NCBI GenBank assembly: GCA_900314755.1
Contig: OMWH01000009.1
Location: 209,179-273,178, forward strand
From: an uncultured Prevotellaceae bacterium
Lineage (GTDB): Bacteria; Bacteroidota; Bacteroidia; Bacteroidales; Bacteroidaceae
Direction: 5' to 3'
Length of the DNA stretch: 64,000 nucleotides
The translations under genes and the position numbers were made by a program. Shown piece by piece: positions 56,608-64,000 of the stretch (within the stretch, counting starts at the first letter, position 1; each line of letters opens with the position of its first letter). The notes under the pieces are model-generated. The model was not told where the DNA came from. It searched no databases and saw only the letters and a list, made by a program, of their open reading frames with translations.

Positions 56608-57849
56608 TTACTCTTTTGATTTCTTTTTTTCTCTGAACTCACGGATGGCAGCACGCGTGTCTACCTTCTCGCCTCCCTTGAAAGCGATGATAAACGCCTC
56701 TGGGAAATTGCCTACCAGACTCTCACGGATCTTGACAATCTCATCGTAATCCTCGGAATTGCCCACCGTATATTTATAGAATCCTCCTTCCTCGAAGCAT
56801 TCTGCAGCTGGTTGTCCGTTTAACTTCTTCTTGCTGATCTTCTCACGGGAGGGACTTGCCATGACCTGCACCTTGAAGACCAGGGTGGAGTCTTGCTTCT
56901 GTACCTCCTCGTCCTTCACGACCTCTATTGTTGCCGGCTTTACAGCGGGCTCTTTCTGTATCTTTACGGGTACAGTCGTCTTTGCCTGCTCCTCTTTCTT
57001 CTCGCTGGGTGGTACGATAGAAGGGATATTGGCAGATGGTGACTGCTCCGCCTGATAGGGTACGGTGATGCGACCGTCATACTTGCGCTTATAGTCGAGG
57101 AATGCCTTGTAGATACCATAGCCCAGACGGTCGATACCATCCTTGCTGTTCAGGTAACGCTCTTCATCGGGAGTTGTGATGAAGCCCAGCTCTATCAGAC
57201 AACTGGGCATCGAAGTCTCACGGAGTACCAGGAATCCTGCCTGCTTCACGCCCTTGTTCTGGCGATTGGCAGAGGCACAGGCATGCTTCTGCACGTACCT
57301 GGCAAGTTCCACGCTCTGCGCCATGTTCTTGTCCTGCATGAACTCAAACATGATATAGCTCTCACTGGAATTGGGGTCGAAGCCCTCATAACGTTGCTTA
57401 TAGTCTTTCTCTATCAGGATGACGGAGTTCTCTCGCTTTGCCACCTCCAGATTGGTGCCCGCACGGTGCATTCCCAACGTATACGTCTCCAGTCCCCTGA
57501 CTTGTTTCCCCTTAGGCACCGCATTGGTATGTACGGAGATAAACAGGTCCGCCTTGTTCCTGTTGGCGATGTCGGCACGGGTATGCAAGGGGATGAACAC
57601 ATCCGTCTTGCGGGTATAGATGACTTTCACGTCCGGACAGTTGCTCTCCACATAGCGTCCGAAGGCAAGTGCCACATTCAGATTGATATTCTTTTCCTTA
57701 GAGAACGCTCCCAAAGCACCTGTGTCATGTCCTCCATGACCTGCGTCAATGACCAGCGTGAACTTCTTGTTGGCAGCGACAGCGACCACAGCGAGCAGGA
57801 AGGTCATTCCCAGGAGCGTCAGTATCCTTTTCTTCATATACCTATTCAT
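56608..57849 (-). CDS. N-acetylmuramoyl-L-alanine amidase
   Basis: A 413-residue exported zinc amidase that cuts peptide stems from peptidoglycan, often during cell separation. It has a signal peptide (KKRILTLLGMTFLLAVVAVA), then an Amidase_3 domain (about 28-250) with VIDAGHGGHDTGA (zinc His38), SVHTNA and SCLIELGFIT. A lysine/proline-rich linker (about 270-325) leads to a C-terminal region resembling a SPOR/peptidoglycan-binding fold (FKVQVMASPSREKISKKK). Met5 at 57837 is an equally good start. Confidence 0.9.
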   Translation of the reverse strand: MNRYMKKRILTLLGMTFLLAVVAVAANKKFTLVIDAGHGGHDTGALGAFSKEKNINLNVALAFGRYVESNCPDVKVIYTRKTDVFIPLHTRADIANRNKADLFISVHTNAVPKGKQVRGLETYTLGMHRAGTNLEVAKRENSVILIEKDYKQRYEGFDPNSSESYIMFEFMQDKNMAQSVELARYVQKHACASANRQNKGVKQAGFLVLRETSMPSCLIELGFITTPDEERYLNSKDGIDRLGYGIYKAFLDYKRKYDGRITVPYQAEQSPSANIPSIVPPSEKKEEQAKTTVPVKIQKEPAVKPATIEVVKDEEVQKQDSTLVFKVQVMASPSREKISKKKLNGQPAAECFEEGGFYKYTVGNSEDYDEIVKIRESLVGNFPEAFIIAFKGGEKVDTRAAIREFREKKKSKE

Positions 57850-57891
57850 TAAGGGTACAAAATTACGTATTTTCCACGTAAAACCCTTTAC

Positions 57892-58278
57892 TTACCGTTT
57901 AGTTTTATCATTTATTAAATGTAATTCCACGCCAGCTCCCTTGCAGTCTGCTCCCATCGGGGGATTCTTCTTGACAAGGGTGAGGTCGATGGTGGTCACT
58001 TGCAGGAAATGTGCGGCAAGGGCATCTGCGATACGCCCTGCGACATGCTCCAAGAGGGCGGAAGGCTTCTCCATCTCCTCCTTGACAACAGCATAGACCT
58101 CAGCATAGTTAAGGGTATCCTCCACCCGATCGGTCTGCATCGCCTTGGTGATATCATAACCCAGACGGAGGGACAGCAGGAAGTCACCGCCCACCTTGCT
58201 CTCTTGGGGCATCACCCCATGGAAAGCATGGAAATGAAGTTCCTCTAACAAGATATATGCTGACCCCGCCTGCATCAT
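57892..58278 (-). CDS. folB: Dihydroneopterin aldolase
   Basis: The enzyme cleaves dihydroneopterin in folate synthesis. The 128 residues fit the family, with ILLEELHFHAFHGVMPQE near the start, the catalytic Glu-containing LNYAEVYAVVKE block, and the conserved VKKNPPMGADCKGAGVEL end. The first Met pair (MMQAGSAY) is a few residues longer than typical. It lies 3 bases after the ribonucleotide-reductase-like gene and 42 before the amidase, so it may share a transcript. Confidence 0.93.
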   Translation of the reverse strand: MMQAGSAYILLEELHFHAFHGVMPQESKVGGDFLLSLRLGYDITKAMQTDRVEDTLNYAEVYAVVKEEMEKPSALLEHVAGRIADALAAHFLQVTTIDLTLVKKNPPMGADCKGAGVELHLINDKTKR

Positions 58279-58281
58279 CGT

Positions 58282-58803
58282 CTATTCCTGTGACTCGTCC
58301 AACTCCTCGCTATTACCGGGCAGGTATTTCTTCAGGGCGCGTTCCACACCTACCTTCCAAGTATTGATACTTTCATCTTTCAAAGACAAAGAGGCTACCA
58401 GACGAATGACATGCTCCAGCGGCATGCGATAACGCAGCACACCAGAGATCAGCTTGGCATAGTTCCAATACTCTGGGTTGAACTTCTCGGAGAGTCCCTC
58501 CACCGTCGTCTTATAACCACGTTTGTTCTCAAACTGGAAGTCATAACGCTTCGTACCGTCCGGGTTCACCTGCTTGATGATCTTGCCATGGGTAACAGTC
58601 TTAGGCAACACAATACCCTCCTCGTCATCCTGCAGACCCGTGAATATCTCGTAGGGATAGCCGTCGAGCAAACCGACAAACGCCACCCATTTCTCCTTGT
58701 TGTTCTGGAAACGGACTACATCACACTCTAAAACTTGCGGACGCACCTCCACCACCTCAGGGCGCAGGTCCTGCACTGTCTCTTTTTTGTTATTTCCTTC
58801 CAT
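58282..58803 (-). CDS. Stand-alone C-terminal domain of class II (B12-dependent) ribonucleotide reductase
   Basis: The 173-residue protein matches the region after the catalytic barrel of NrdJ-type reductases: FVGLLDGYPYEIFTG, GTKRYDFQFENKRGYKTTVE and SGVLRYRMPLEHVIRLVASL with SINTWKVGVERALKKY. It lacks the catalytic part and the zinc-ribbon tail. It does not read as a damaged gene, because it has its own promoter and ATG. The function alone is unknown; it could regulate or assist a separate reductase. The start at 58803 lies 18 bases after a TATCTTTGC box. Confidence 0.75.
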   Translation of the reverse strand: MEGNNKKETVQDLRPEVVEVRPQVLECDVVRFQNNKEKWVAFVGLLDGYPYEIFTGLQDDEEGIVLPKTVTHGKIIKQVNPDGTKRYDFQFENKRGYKTTVEGLSEKFNPEYWNYAKLISGVLRYRMPLEHVIRLVASLSLKDESINTWKVGVERALKKYLPGNSEELDESQE

Positions 58804-58821
58804 ATCTCGATGATTGATGGT

Positions 58822-58912
58822 GCAAAGATACATAAAGTTTTCTTTTCGGACAACTTTTTTAGAGAAAACCGTTCGAAAGTTTTCCTTTTCGGGAAAGATT
58901 ACGTATCTTTGC
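58822..58912. promoter_or_regulatory. Divergent promoter region of the RNR-like and nitroreductase genes
   Basis: On the minus strand TTG (58853-58851), 20 bases and TATCTTTGC (58830-58822) drive the RNR-like gene. On the plus strand TATCTTTGC (58904-58912) is followed by an ATG only 3 bases later, implying a leaderless nitroreductase mRNA. Confidence 0.65.
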
Positions 58913-58915
58913 AGC

Positions 58916-59674
58916 ATGAAGAATCTGTCAACCCGGCGAACAATTCGCCAATATAGCAACCAAGAAGTGAGCCAAGAGCTCCTCAACCGCCTCCTCGCTG
59001 AGGCAAGTCGCACACAGACCATGGGCAACCTCCAGCTCTACAGCGTGGTGGTCACCCGCTCTGATGAAATGAAACAAAAGCTGGCACCTGCCCATTTCAA
59101 CCAGCCGATGGTGACACAGGCTCCAGTCGTCCTGACAATATGCGCGGACTTCAACCGCACGTCGACATGGGCACGCTGCAGGAATGCAGAACCTGGCTAT
59201 GACAACTTCCTTAGTTTCATCAATGCGGCGACGGATGCCCTGCTCTACACACAGACGCTCTGTAACCTCATGGACGAGGAGGGACTGGGCTATTGCTATC
59301 TGGGGACGACGGTCTATCAACCGCAACAGATCATCGATATCCTCGAACTGCCCCGACTGACCATGCCCGTGGCGACACTGACTGTAGGATGGCCGGCAGA
59401 GGAGCCTGCCCAGAGTGACCGTCTGCCCTTGGAGAGTTTCGTCCATGAAGAGACCTACACCGACTATCTGGCGATGGACATTGACAAATACTATGAGACC
59501 AAGGAGCACCTGCCGGAGAACTTGGAGTTCGTACGTATCAACCAAAAAGAGACCCTCGCTCAGATCTTCACGGACATCCGTTATACACGGAAGGATAATG
59601 AAGCTATGAGCGAGGGACTGATAGACACCCTCAAACGACAGGGCTTCCTGCCTTGGACGGTCAGAGGATATTAG
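58916..59674 (+). CDS. Nitroreductase-family flavoprotein
   Basis: A 252-residue FMN-dependent oxidoreductase of the NfsA/nitroreductase group. The N-terminal NLSTRRTIRQYSNQEVSQELL is the family opening (R-RSIR-Y). The middle has NAATDALLYTQTLCNLMDEEGLGYCYLGT, typical of FMN contact segments, and VATLTVGWPAEEP is the strand after it. It uses NAD(P)H to reduce nitro compounds, quinones or flavins; the natural substrate is not evident. The ATG at 58916 was chosen over a longer frame that crosses the promoter. Confidence 0.88.
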   Translation: MKNLSTRRTIRQYSNQEVSQELLNRLLAEASRTQTMGNLQLYSVVVTRSDEMKQKLAPAHFNQPMVTQAPVVLTICADFNRTSTWARCRNAEPGYDNFLSFINAATDALLYTQTLCNLMDEEGLGYCYLGTTVYQPQQIIDILELPRLTMPVATLTVGWPAEEPAQSDRLPLESFVHEETYTDYLAMDIDKYYETKEHLPENLEFVRINQKETLAQIFTDIRYTRKDNEAMSEGLIDTLKRQGFLPWTVRGY

Positions 59675-59708
59675 TTATTCAAGTTTCGCATGTTTCACAT
59701 ACTCAACG

Positions 59709-59741
59709 TTTAGAGGTGAGTGGTAAGAGGTGAGAGGTAAG
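59709..59741. repeat. Purine simple repeat between nitroreductase and exuT genes
   Basis: GTTTAGAGGTGAGTGGTAAG followed by AGGTGAGAGGTAAGAA words. It belongs to the same family as 18944-19016 and the in-frame ispH repeat. It lies just after both convergent stop codons. Confidence 0.7.
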
Positions 59742-59744
59742 AAT

Positions 59745-61199
59745 TTACTCCACGATAATGGGCTTGTACTTTGGAACAAGCGCCTTCATGATACACCAGC
59801 CAATCAGGTAGGCAACTGCACAGATGCAGAACACGACCATGTAAGCGGCAGGCTTTCCCTCGAAACCGAAGAACGTGAAAGCAGATCCCTGAGCAGCTGC
59901 CCAGTCGAAGAACTTACCGCTACCGAGGTTGATACTCATAGAACCAAGACCACCAGCCATCGTTCCTAAACCGACGATGGTACCGATAGTAGACTTGGGG
60001 AACATGTCACCGATGGTGGAGAAGAGGTTTGCTGACCAAGCCTGATGACCAGCACCGAGCAGACCGATCAGGATAGCGGGCCACCATGCACTGTAAGCAC
60101 CCAGGGGCTGTGCGAAAAGTCCAAGCACGGGGAAGCATGCGAAGATTAACATAGCACGCATACGACCCAGATACGGATTCATACCTTTCTTATCTACGAA
60201 ATAGGTCGGCAGATAACCGCCACCAATGGAGAGAATGGTCACAATGGCATAGAGGGTGAAGATCAGCGCGATACCCATAGCGGAGTCTGAGGTGTAACCA
60301 TACTGGTCTGAGAAGTAGGCTGGAGCCCAGAACAGGAAGAACCACCATACACCATCTGTCATAAACTTACCTACGAGGAACGACCATGTCTGCTTATAGG
60401 TGAAACACTTCATGAACGGGATGGTCTTCTCTTCTTTCACCGCATCGCGATTCTGAGTCTCTGCGATATCATTATCCTGCTCGATATAGTTCAGCTCTGC
60501 CTGGTTGACACGCTTGTTCTGTGCGGGTTTCTCATAGAGCCACATCCACAGTCCCATCCAGATGAAACCAAGGGCACCGATGATGATAAATGCCATTTCC
60601 CAACCCCAGGCACGTGCCAGCAGGGGAATCGTAGCGGGAGCAGCAAGGGCACCAACGGATGCGCCACTATTGAAGATAGAGGTAGAGAACGCACGGTCTT
60701 TCTTGGGGAAATACTCTGCGGTAGCCTTGATGGCTGCAGGGAAGTTACCTGCCTCACCCACTGCGAGAATCAGACGACAAGAGAGGAACAGCCATACGGA
60801 GATGGTGGCGATGGCGACAGCGGCATCACTGCCAGCCTGTACCATACGCAGTGCCTCGATAGAGTCGTAACCCTCAACAGTCATAGCCACCCAACCGCAA
60901 CCAGCATGCAGCACAGCACCTAACGACCATACGAAGATAGCGATGAGGTAACCTTTCTTGGTGCCCATCCAGTCGATGAACTTACCGGCGAAGAGGTTGG
61001 CGATAGCATAGAACAGGGAGAACAGACCGGTAATCGTACCGTAGTCACCGTCTGTCCAGTGGAACTCGGGGGCAATGAAGTCCTTCCATGTTAATGATAA
61101 GACCTGACGGTCCATGTAATTGATAGTGGTTGCTAAAAAGAGCAGCGCACAAATGACCCAACGGAAATTGGACATTTTAGTAGTTTGTACAGGAGCCAT
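59745..61199 (-). CDS. Hexuronate-type MFS transporter (ExuT-like)
   Basis: A 484-residue major facilitator protein with about twelve membrane segments. It belongs to the anion:cation symporter family, seen in INYMDRQVLSLTW near the start and the AVGEAGNFPAAIKATAEYFP block of helix 4. These match hexuronate (glucuronate/galacturonate) importers. It follows the KduI-like gene on the same strand with a 44-base gap, supporting uronate uptake. Met9 is an alternative start. Confidence 0.85.
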   Translation of the reverse strand: MAPVQTTKMSNFRWVICALLFLATTINYMDRQVLSLTWKDFIAPEFHWTDGDYGTITGLFSLFYAIANLFAGKFIDWMGTKKGYLIAIFVWSLGAVLHAGCGWVAMTVEGYDSIEALRMVQAGSDAAVAIATISVWLFLSCRLILAVGEAGNFPAAIKATAEYFPKKDRAFSTSIFNSGASVGALAAPATIPLLARAWGWEMAFIIIGALGFIWMGLWMWLYEKPAQNKRVNQAELNYIEQDNDIAETQNRDAVKEEKTIPFMKCFTYKQTWSFLVGKFMTDGVWWFFLFWAPAYFSDQYGYTSDSAMGIALIFTLYAIVTILSIGGGYLPTYFVDKKGMNPYLGRMRAMLIFACFPVLGLFAQPLGAYSAWWPAILIGLLGAGHQAWSANLFSTIGDMFPKSTIGTIVGLGTMAGGLGSMSINLGSGKFFDWAAAQGSAFTFFGFEGKPAAYMVVFCICAVAYLIGWCIMKALVPKYKPIIVE

Positions 61200-61243
61200 A
61201 ATATTTTTTCAGTTTTTCGTTATTTCGATTTTTGATATTTCGA

Positions 61244-62230
61244 CTATCGCAGGTCACCCACAGGGATGTTGTCCTTGTCATTGTAGTTCAGGTTCTCACC
61301 TGCCATACCCCATATAAAAGTATAATAATAGGTGGCGGACGCACAGTGGATGCTCCACTCAGGTGACATGATAGCCTGCTCGTTCTTCAACCATACCACA
61401 CGGGTCTCCTGGGGCTCACCCATGATGTGGCTCACCTGCTGTCCCTCGGGAACGTTGAAATAGTAGTAAGCCTCGATACGGCGGCCATGGGTATGAGGGG
61501 GCATCGTATTCCACACACTACCCTCCTGCAACTGTGTCAGACCCATCTGCAACTGACAGGGTCCCTCTTCCAGTGAGGTATTCACAATCAACTGGTTGAT
61601 GGTACGCTGGTTACTCTCTGCAAGGGTGCCCAGGGGTTTGTCCTTAGTACCGATGATGGTAGCCTTCAGCGACTGCACCTTTCCGTTCTTACGTCCGTCG
61701 AGGGTCACCCACTGGGTCTTGTAGTGCTTGTGTGCGGTAGCGGAGTTCAGATAGAACTTAGCGGGCTTCTGGGGATTCTTGGAGCGGAAGATGACCTCCT
61801 TGTTGGAGTCGATATCCTTACCGTTCTTATCCTTTCCTAACCAGCCGCGACCCACGTACAATGCCTCGCTGTAGCCAAGCGGATACTCCTGTCCGTCTAC
61901 GATAACCACACCATCGCCACCGGTATTGATGATACCGAGCTCACGGTTGCGCATGAAATAGTCGGCACGCAACTGCGGGTGGGTCTCCAGTTTCAAGTCC
62001 TTGGTAACAGGCATGGCACCACCATAGATAAAACGGTCGTACATCGAGTAAGTCAGGTTAATCTCGTCAGCAGCCATCACCTTCTCCATCACGAAACGGT
62101 CACGCAGCGTCTGCGTGTCATAGTGTTTCACGTCAGCGGGATGACAGGCTGTCTGGAAATGCATGGTCTGCTGGGCAGCGCCAGTCGTTAAAGTTCCCAT
62201 AAGCATGAATGTCAAAATTGTCTTTTTCAT
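61244..62230 (-). CDS. kduI: 5-keto-4-deoxyuronate isomerase-like protein with signal peptide
   Basis: KduI isomerises 5-keto-4-deoxyuronate, a product of pectate or glycosaminoglycan lyases. The conserved core is clear ([44 protein letters not shown] with metal His, and [11 protein letters not shown]). The 328-residue protein is about 50 longer than the usual cytoplasmic enzyme. It starts with [19 protein letters not shown], a convincing signal peptide, so the protein is probably periplasmic. There is also an added loop near residues 126-142 ([15 protein letters not shown]). It lies between a GatC-like permease gene and the ExuT-type gene. Confidence 0.88.
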   Translation of the reverse strand: MKKTILTFMLMGTLTTGAAQQTMHFQTACHPADVKHYDTQTLRDRFVMEKVMAADEINLTYSMYDRFIYGGAMPVTKDLKLETHPQLRADYFMRNRELGIINTGGDGVVIVDGQEYPLGYSEALYVGRGWLGKDKNGKDIDSNKEVIFRSKNPQKPAKFYLNSATAHKHYKTQWVTLDGRKNGKVQSLKATIIGTKDKPLGTLAESNQRTINQLIVNTSLEEGPCQLQMGLTQLQEGSVWNTMPPHTHGRRIEAYYYFNVPEGQQVSHIMGEPQETRVVWLKNEQAIMSPEWSIHCASATYYYTFIWGMAGENLNYNDKDNIPVGDLR

Positions 62231-62252
62231 ATTTATTACTATATTATTACTT

Positions 62253-62340
62253 CAACTCTTCAATCCTTCAATTTTTCAATCCTTCAATTTTTCAATCCTT
62301 CAATTTTTCAATCCTTCAATCCTTCAATTTTTCAACTCTT
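62253..62340. repeat. CTTCAA/TTTTTCAATC tandem repeat between kduI and the gatC-like gene
   Basis: A run of CAATCCTTCAATTTTT words with a period near 16, plus CTTCAACTCTTCAATC ends. It covers the end of the gatC-like gene, whose last codons and stop (EELKN, TGA) come from the repeat. Similar words lie in frame inside the cellobiose phosphorylase gene. Confidence 0.85.
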
Positions 62341-63688
62341 CCCTCTTAATCCGCTGGCGGTTCCAGATTACCATACCCAGTGTGATGATGGTCAGGATGC
62401 CGGCACCTATCCACTGCAGGTTGTTCACACATTTATAGATCACCCAGCCGAAAAGACTGGAGGCGAAGTCGAGGGCACCAGCCTGGAATCCCTCAGGAAT
62501 CTTGGCAGCAGGGTCCTGTGTCTGGGCATAGACGGTCTGGGCTGCCTGTGTGAAGGCAGGTGCCATGTCTGTGACAAACCAGAGACCGATACCTACGGCG
62601 ATGATGCCGACAATCAGGGTCTTCACCACATTACCTTTCGTGTAGGGCAGTACCATCACGAACACATAGAACATACCGGCAAGCGAGGCAAGGGGCAGGA
62701 ACTCATTACCGGGCAGGGCGACAGCCATCAGCAGTGCCAGCGGTATCAGTATCAGGGAGGCGACAAGCGTGGTGGGGTGTCCGATGACCAGTGCCGGTGA
62801 CATACCGATATACACTTTCTTACCAGCCCATTTCTTCTGCACCACCTCCTGTGTCTTCTCTGCGATGGGTTTCAGTCCGTCGATGAAGAGTTTCGTGATA
62901 CGGGGTATCAGCTCCATCACAGCACCCATCGTCACACCAAGGAACAGTACTTTCTTGATGTCCAGCTGTGCCACGGCACCGATCAGCGCACCGACGATAA
63001 CACCCAGTACGATAGGCTCACCAAGCACACCGAACTTCTTCTTCAGTCCCTCCGCATCGATATCAAGTTTCGAGAAACCGGGAATCTTGTCCAGCAACCA
63101 GTTGATGCCGATGGCAAAAAGCGTAAAGCTCTGACAGAAGGGCTGTGGGATGGAGATACCGTCCATGTCCTCATAATAACCCTGGAACTTATCAGCGGTC
63201 AGGTCTGCCATCACCAGCGTGATGATATAGCAGACAATGGCGGCGAAGTAGCCCCATGCGAGACTCTCGCCCATCACGAAATAAGCGACAGCACCGATGA
63301 AAGCGAAATGCCAGTAGTTCCACAGGTCGATATTCACCGTGCGGGTACATCCTGTGATAAGCAACAGGAAGTTCACACCCAGACAGATGGGGATGATCAA
63401 CGCCCCTACTGCCGTATTATAGGCAACGGCTGCCGCAGCAGGCCATCCCATGTCAAAGACTCCAAGTTGTAAATCATAGAGTTTGGAAATCTCACTCAGC
63501 GGTGAACCGAAATTAGTGGTCAGCAGGGCGGTCACGATACCGAGACCCACAAAACCGACACCCACGTAAAGACCTGACTTCAGCGACTTGCCGAACTTCA
63601 TCCCGATGCACAGTCCGATAATGGTAAACAGTATCGGCATCATCACACTGGCACCAAGACTGATAATGTAACTAAAGACTTGTTCCAT
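62324..63688 (-). CDS. GatC-like (PTS galactitol EIIC family) permease
   Basis: A 454-residue membrane protein with about ten to twelve helices, matching the galactitol-type PTS EIIC component (SLGASVMMPILFTIIGLCIGMKFG and GVTMGAVMELIPRI blocks). Bacteroidota generally lack EI/HPr and this gene has no IIA or IIB neighbours, so it probably works as a PTS-independent permease. It heads the kduI-exuT run and may import a uronate or related sugar acid. The start at 63688 (MEQVFSYIIS) follows a good promoter by about 45 bases. Its final codons fall in a simple repeat. Confidence 0.8.
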   Translation of the reverse strand: MEQVFSYIISLGASVMMPILFTIIGLCIGMKFGKSLKSGLYVGVGFVGLGIVTALLTTNFGSPLSEISKLYDLQLGVFDMGWPAAAAVAYNTAVGALIIPICLGVNFLLLITGCTRTVNIDLWNYWHFAFIGAVAYFVMGESLAWGYFAAIVCYIITLVMADLTADKFQGYYEDMDGISIPQPFCQSFTLFAIGINWLLDKIPGFSKLDIDAEGLKKKFGVLGEPIVLGVIVGALIGAVAQLDIKKVLFLGVTMGAVMELIPRITKLFIDGLKPIAEKTQEVVQKKWAGKKVYIGMSPALVIGHPTTLVASLILIPLALLMAVALPGNEFLPLASLAGMFYVFVMVLPYTKGNVVKTLIVGIIAVGIGLWFVTDMAPAFTQAAQTVYAQTQDPAAKIPEGFQAGALDFASSLFGWVIYKCVNNLQWIGAGILTIITLGMVIWNRQRIKREELKN

Positions 63689-63735
63689 TGTTTCTAAAAT
63701 ATCGATATTCTTTGTTTGTTTTAGCCTATTTGGTT

Positions 63736-63766
63736 GCAAAGATACGAAAAGTCGAGAGCAGAACAA
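63736..63766 (-). promoter_or_regulatory. Promoter of the gatC-kduI-exuT run
   Basis: On the minus strand TTG (63766-63764), a 19-base spacer and TATCTTTGC (63744-63736) match the consensus. The leader to the ATG is about 43 bases. Confidence 0.75.
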
Positions 63767-63828
63767 AATAAATTCATTTATTTTTTATGCCGAGACCGAG
63801 TTATCTTCGCCATTTTGATGGCAAAGGT

Positions 63829-63873
63829 AATAAAAAATCAGCAAACTGAAATACATTTTGCTGATTTTTATTA
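63829..63873. terminator. Hairpin, probably a bidirectional terminator
   Basis: AATAAAAAATCAGCAAA and TTTGCTGATTTTTATT form a stem of about 15 bp with a 10-base loop, with A and T tails on both sides. The flanking region 63689-64000 holds the promoter, an 11-codon minus-strand frame and this hairpin. Nothing else is seen. Confidence 0.7.
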
Positions 63874-64000
63874 TTTCACCCCTATTCTTTGCGGATATGA
63901 ATTCTCATAGTTGTTTATTCACTAATGCTATAAGTATGTACACTTGAACCTTGGGCTGATGGCAGGTAATTGATACCCCACCAACACATTTGTAAGAGTA

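Overview
The window comes from a Bacteroidota chromosome, most likely Prevotellaceae (Prevotella sensu lato). Supporting signs are the type IX secretion translocon gene sprA directly behind ruvA, promoters of the Bacteroidota TTG / TAnnTTTG type, near absence of Shine-Dalgarno sites, class I fumarase, GH97 and DUF4954 genes, and short simple repeats typical of this group. I count 40 protein-coding genes and one gene remnant. I see no rRNA, tRNA, CRISPR array, insertion sequence or prophage. The assignment is by eye, with no database search.

Layout. 1-13.9 kb (+): ruvA-sprA, then after a duplicated terminator/promoter module dxs-trkA-trkH-manA (isoprenoid entry step, potassium uptake, mannose-6-P isomerase). 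13.8-15.7 kb (-): a translationally coupled ABC-type ATPase and DUF4435 (Toprim-like) pair resembling the PARIS anti-phage architecture. It is transcribed divergently, from a 40-bp near-palindrome, against an EamA permease. 16.7-18.8 kb (-): glyS and an FKBP lipoprotein. 19-27.8 kb (-): alpha-2-macroglobulin, DUF1573, meaB and ispH in one overlapping run. 27.8-34.4 kb: a MATE pump (-), divergent from a small membrane protein, an ADP-forming acyl-CoA synthetase and cellobiose phosphorylase (+).

34.4-35.8 kb is a 1.35-kb gene-free stretch packed with inverted and direct repeats, ahead of clpB. clpB has a rare strong Shine-Dalgarno and a shortened second ATPase domain. 38.3-50.3 kb (-) is a seven-gene run: hflX, DUF4954, an M16 peptidase, fumarase, two M6 metalloproteases and a BACON-like lipoprotein. 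50.4-53.9 kb (+) holds nagB, an HU-type protein behind four 22-bp iteron-like repeats, and a GH97 glycosidase. 53.9-58.8 kb (-) holds dnaA, an MCE protein, a cell-wall amidase, folB and an orphan class II ribonucleotide-reductase C-terminal domain. 58.9-59.7 kb (+) is a nitroreductase. 59.7-63.7 kb (-) is a uronate locus: a GatC-like permease, an exported KduI and an ExuT-type transporter.

Themes. Two MEP-pathway genes (dxs, ispH) lie in separate operons. The secretion gene sprA could serve the exported M6 proteases further along. Simple-sequence repeats have entered coding frames: ispH, the cellobiose phosphorylase gene and hflX carry in-frame repeat-derived segments, and the gatC-like gene takes its stop codon from a repeat. 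Several divergent promoters share one geometry, with outward-facing TATCTTTGC boxes. The best candidates for an undescribed or little-described system are the ATPase/DUF4435 pair, the coupled M6-M6-BACON cassette, and the GatC-like / exported KduI / ExuT set.
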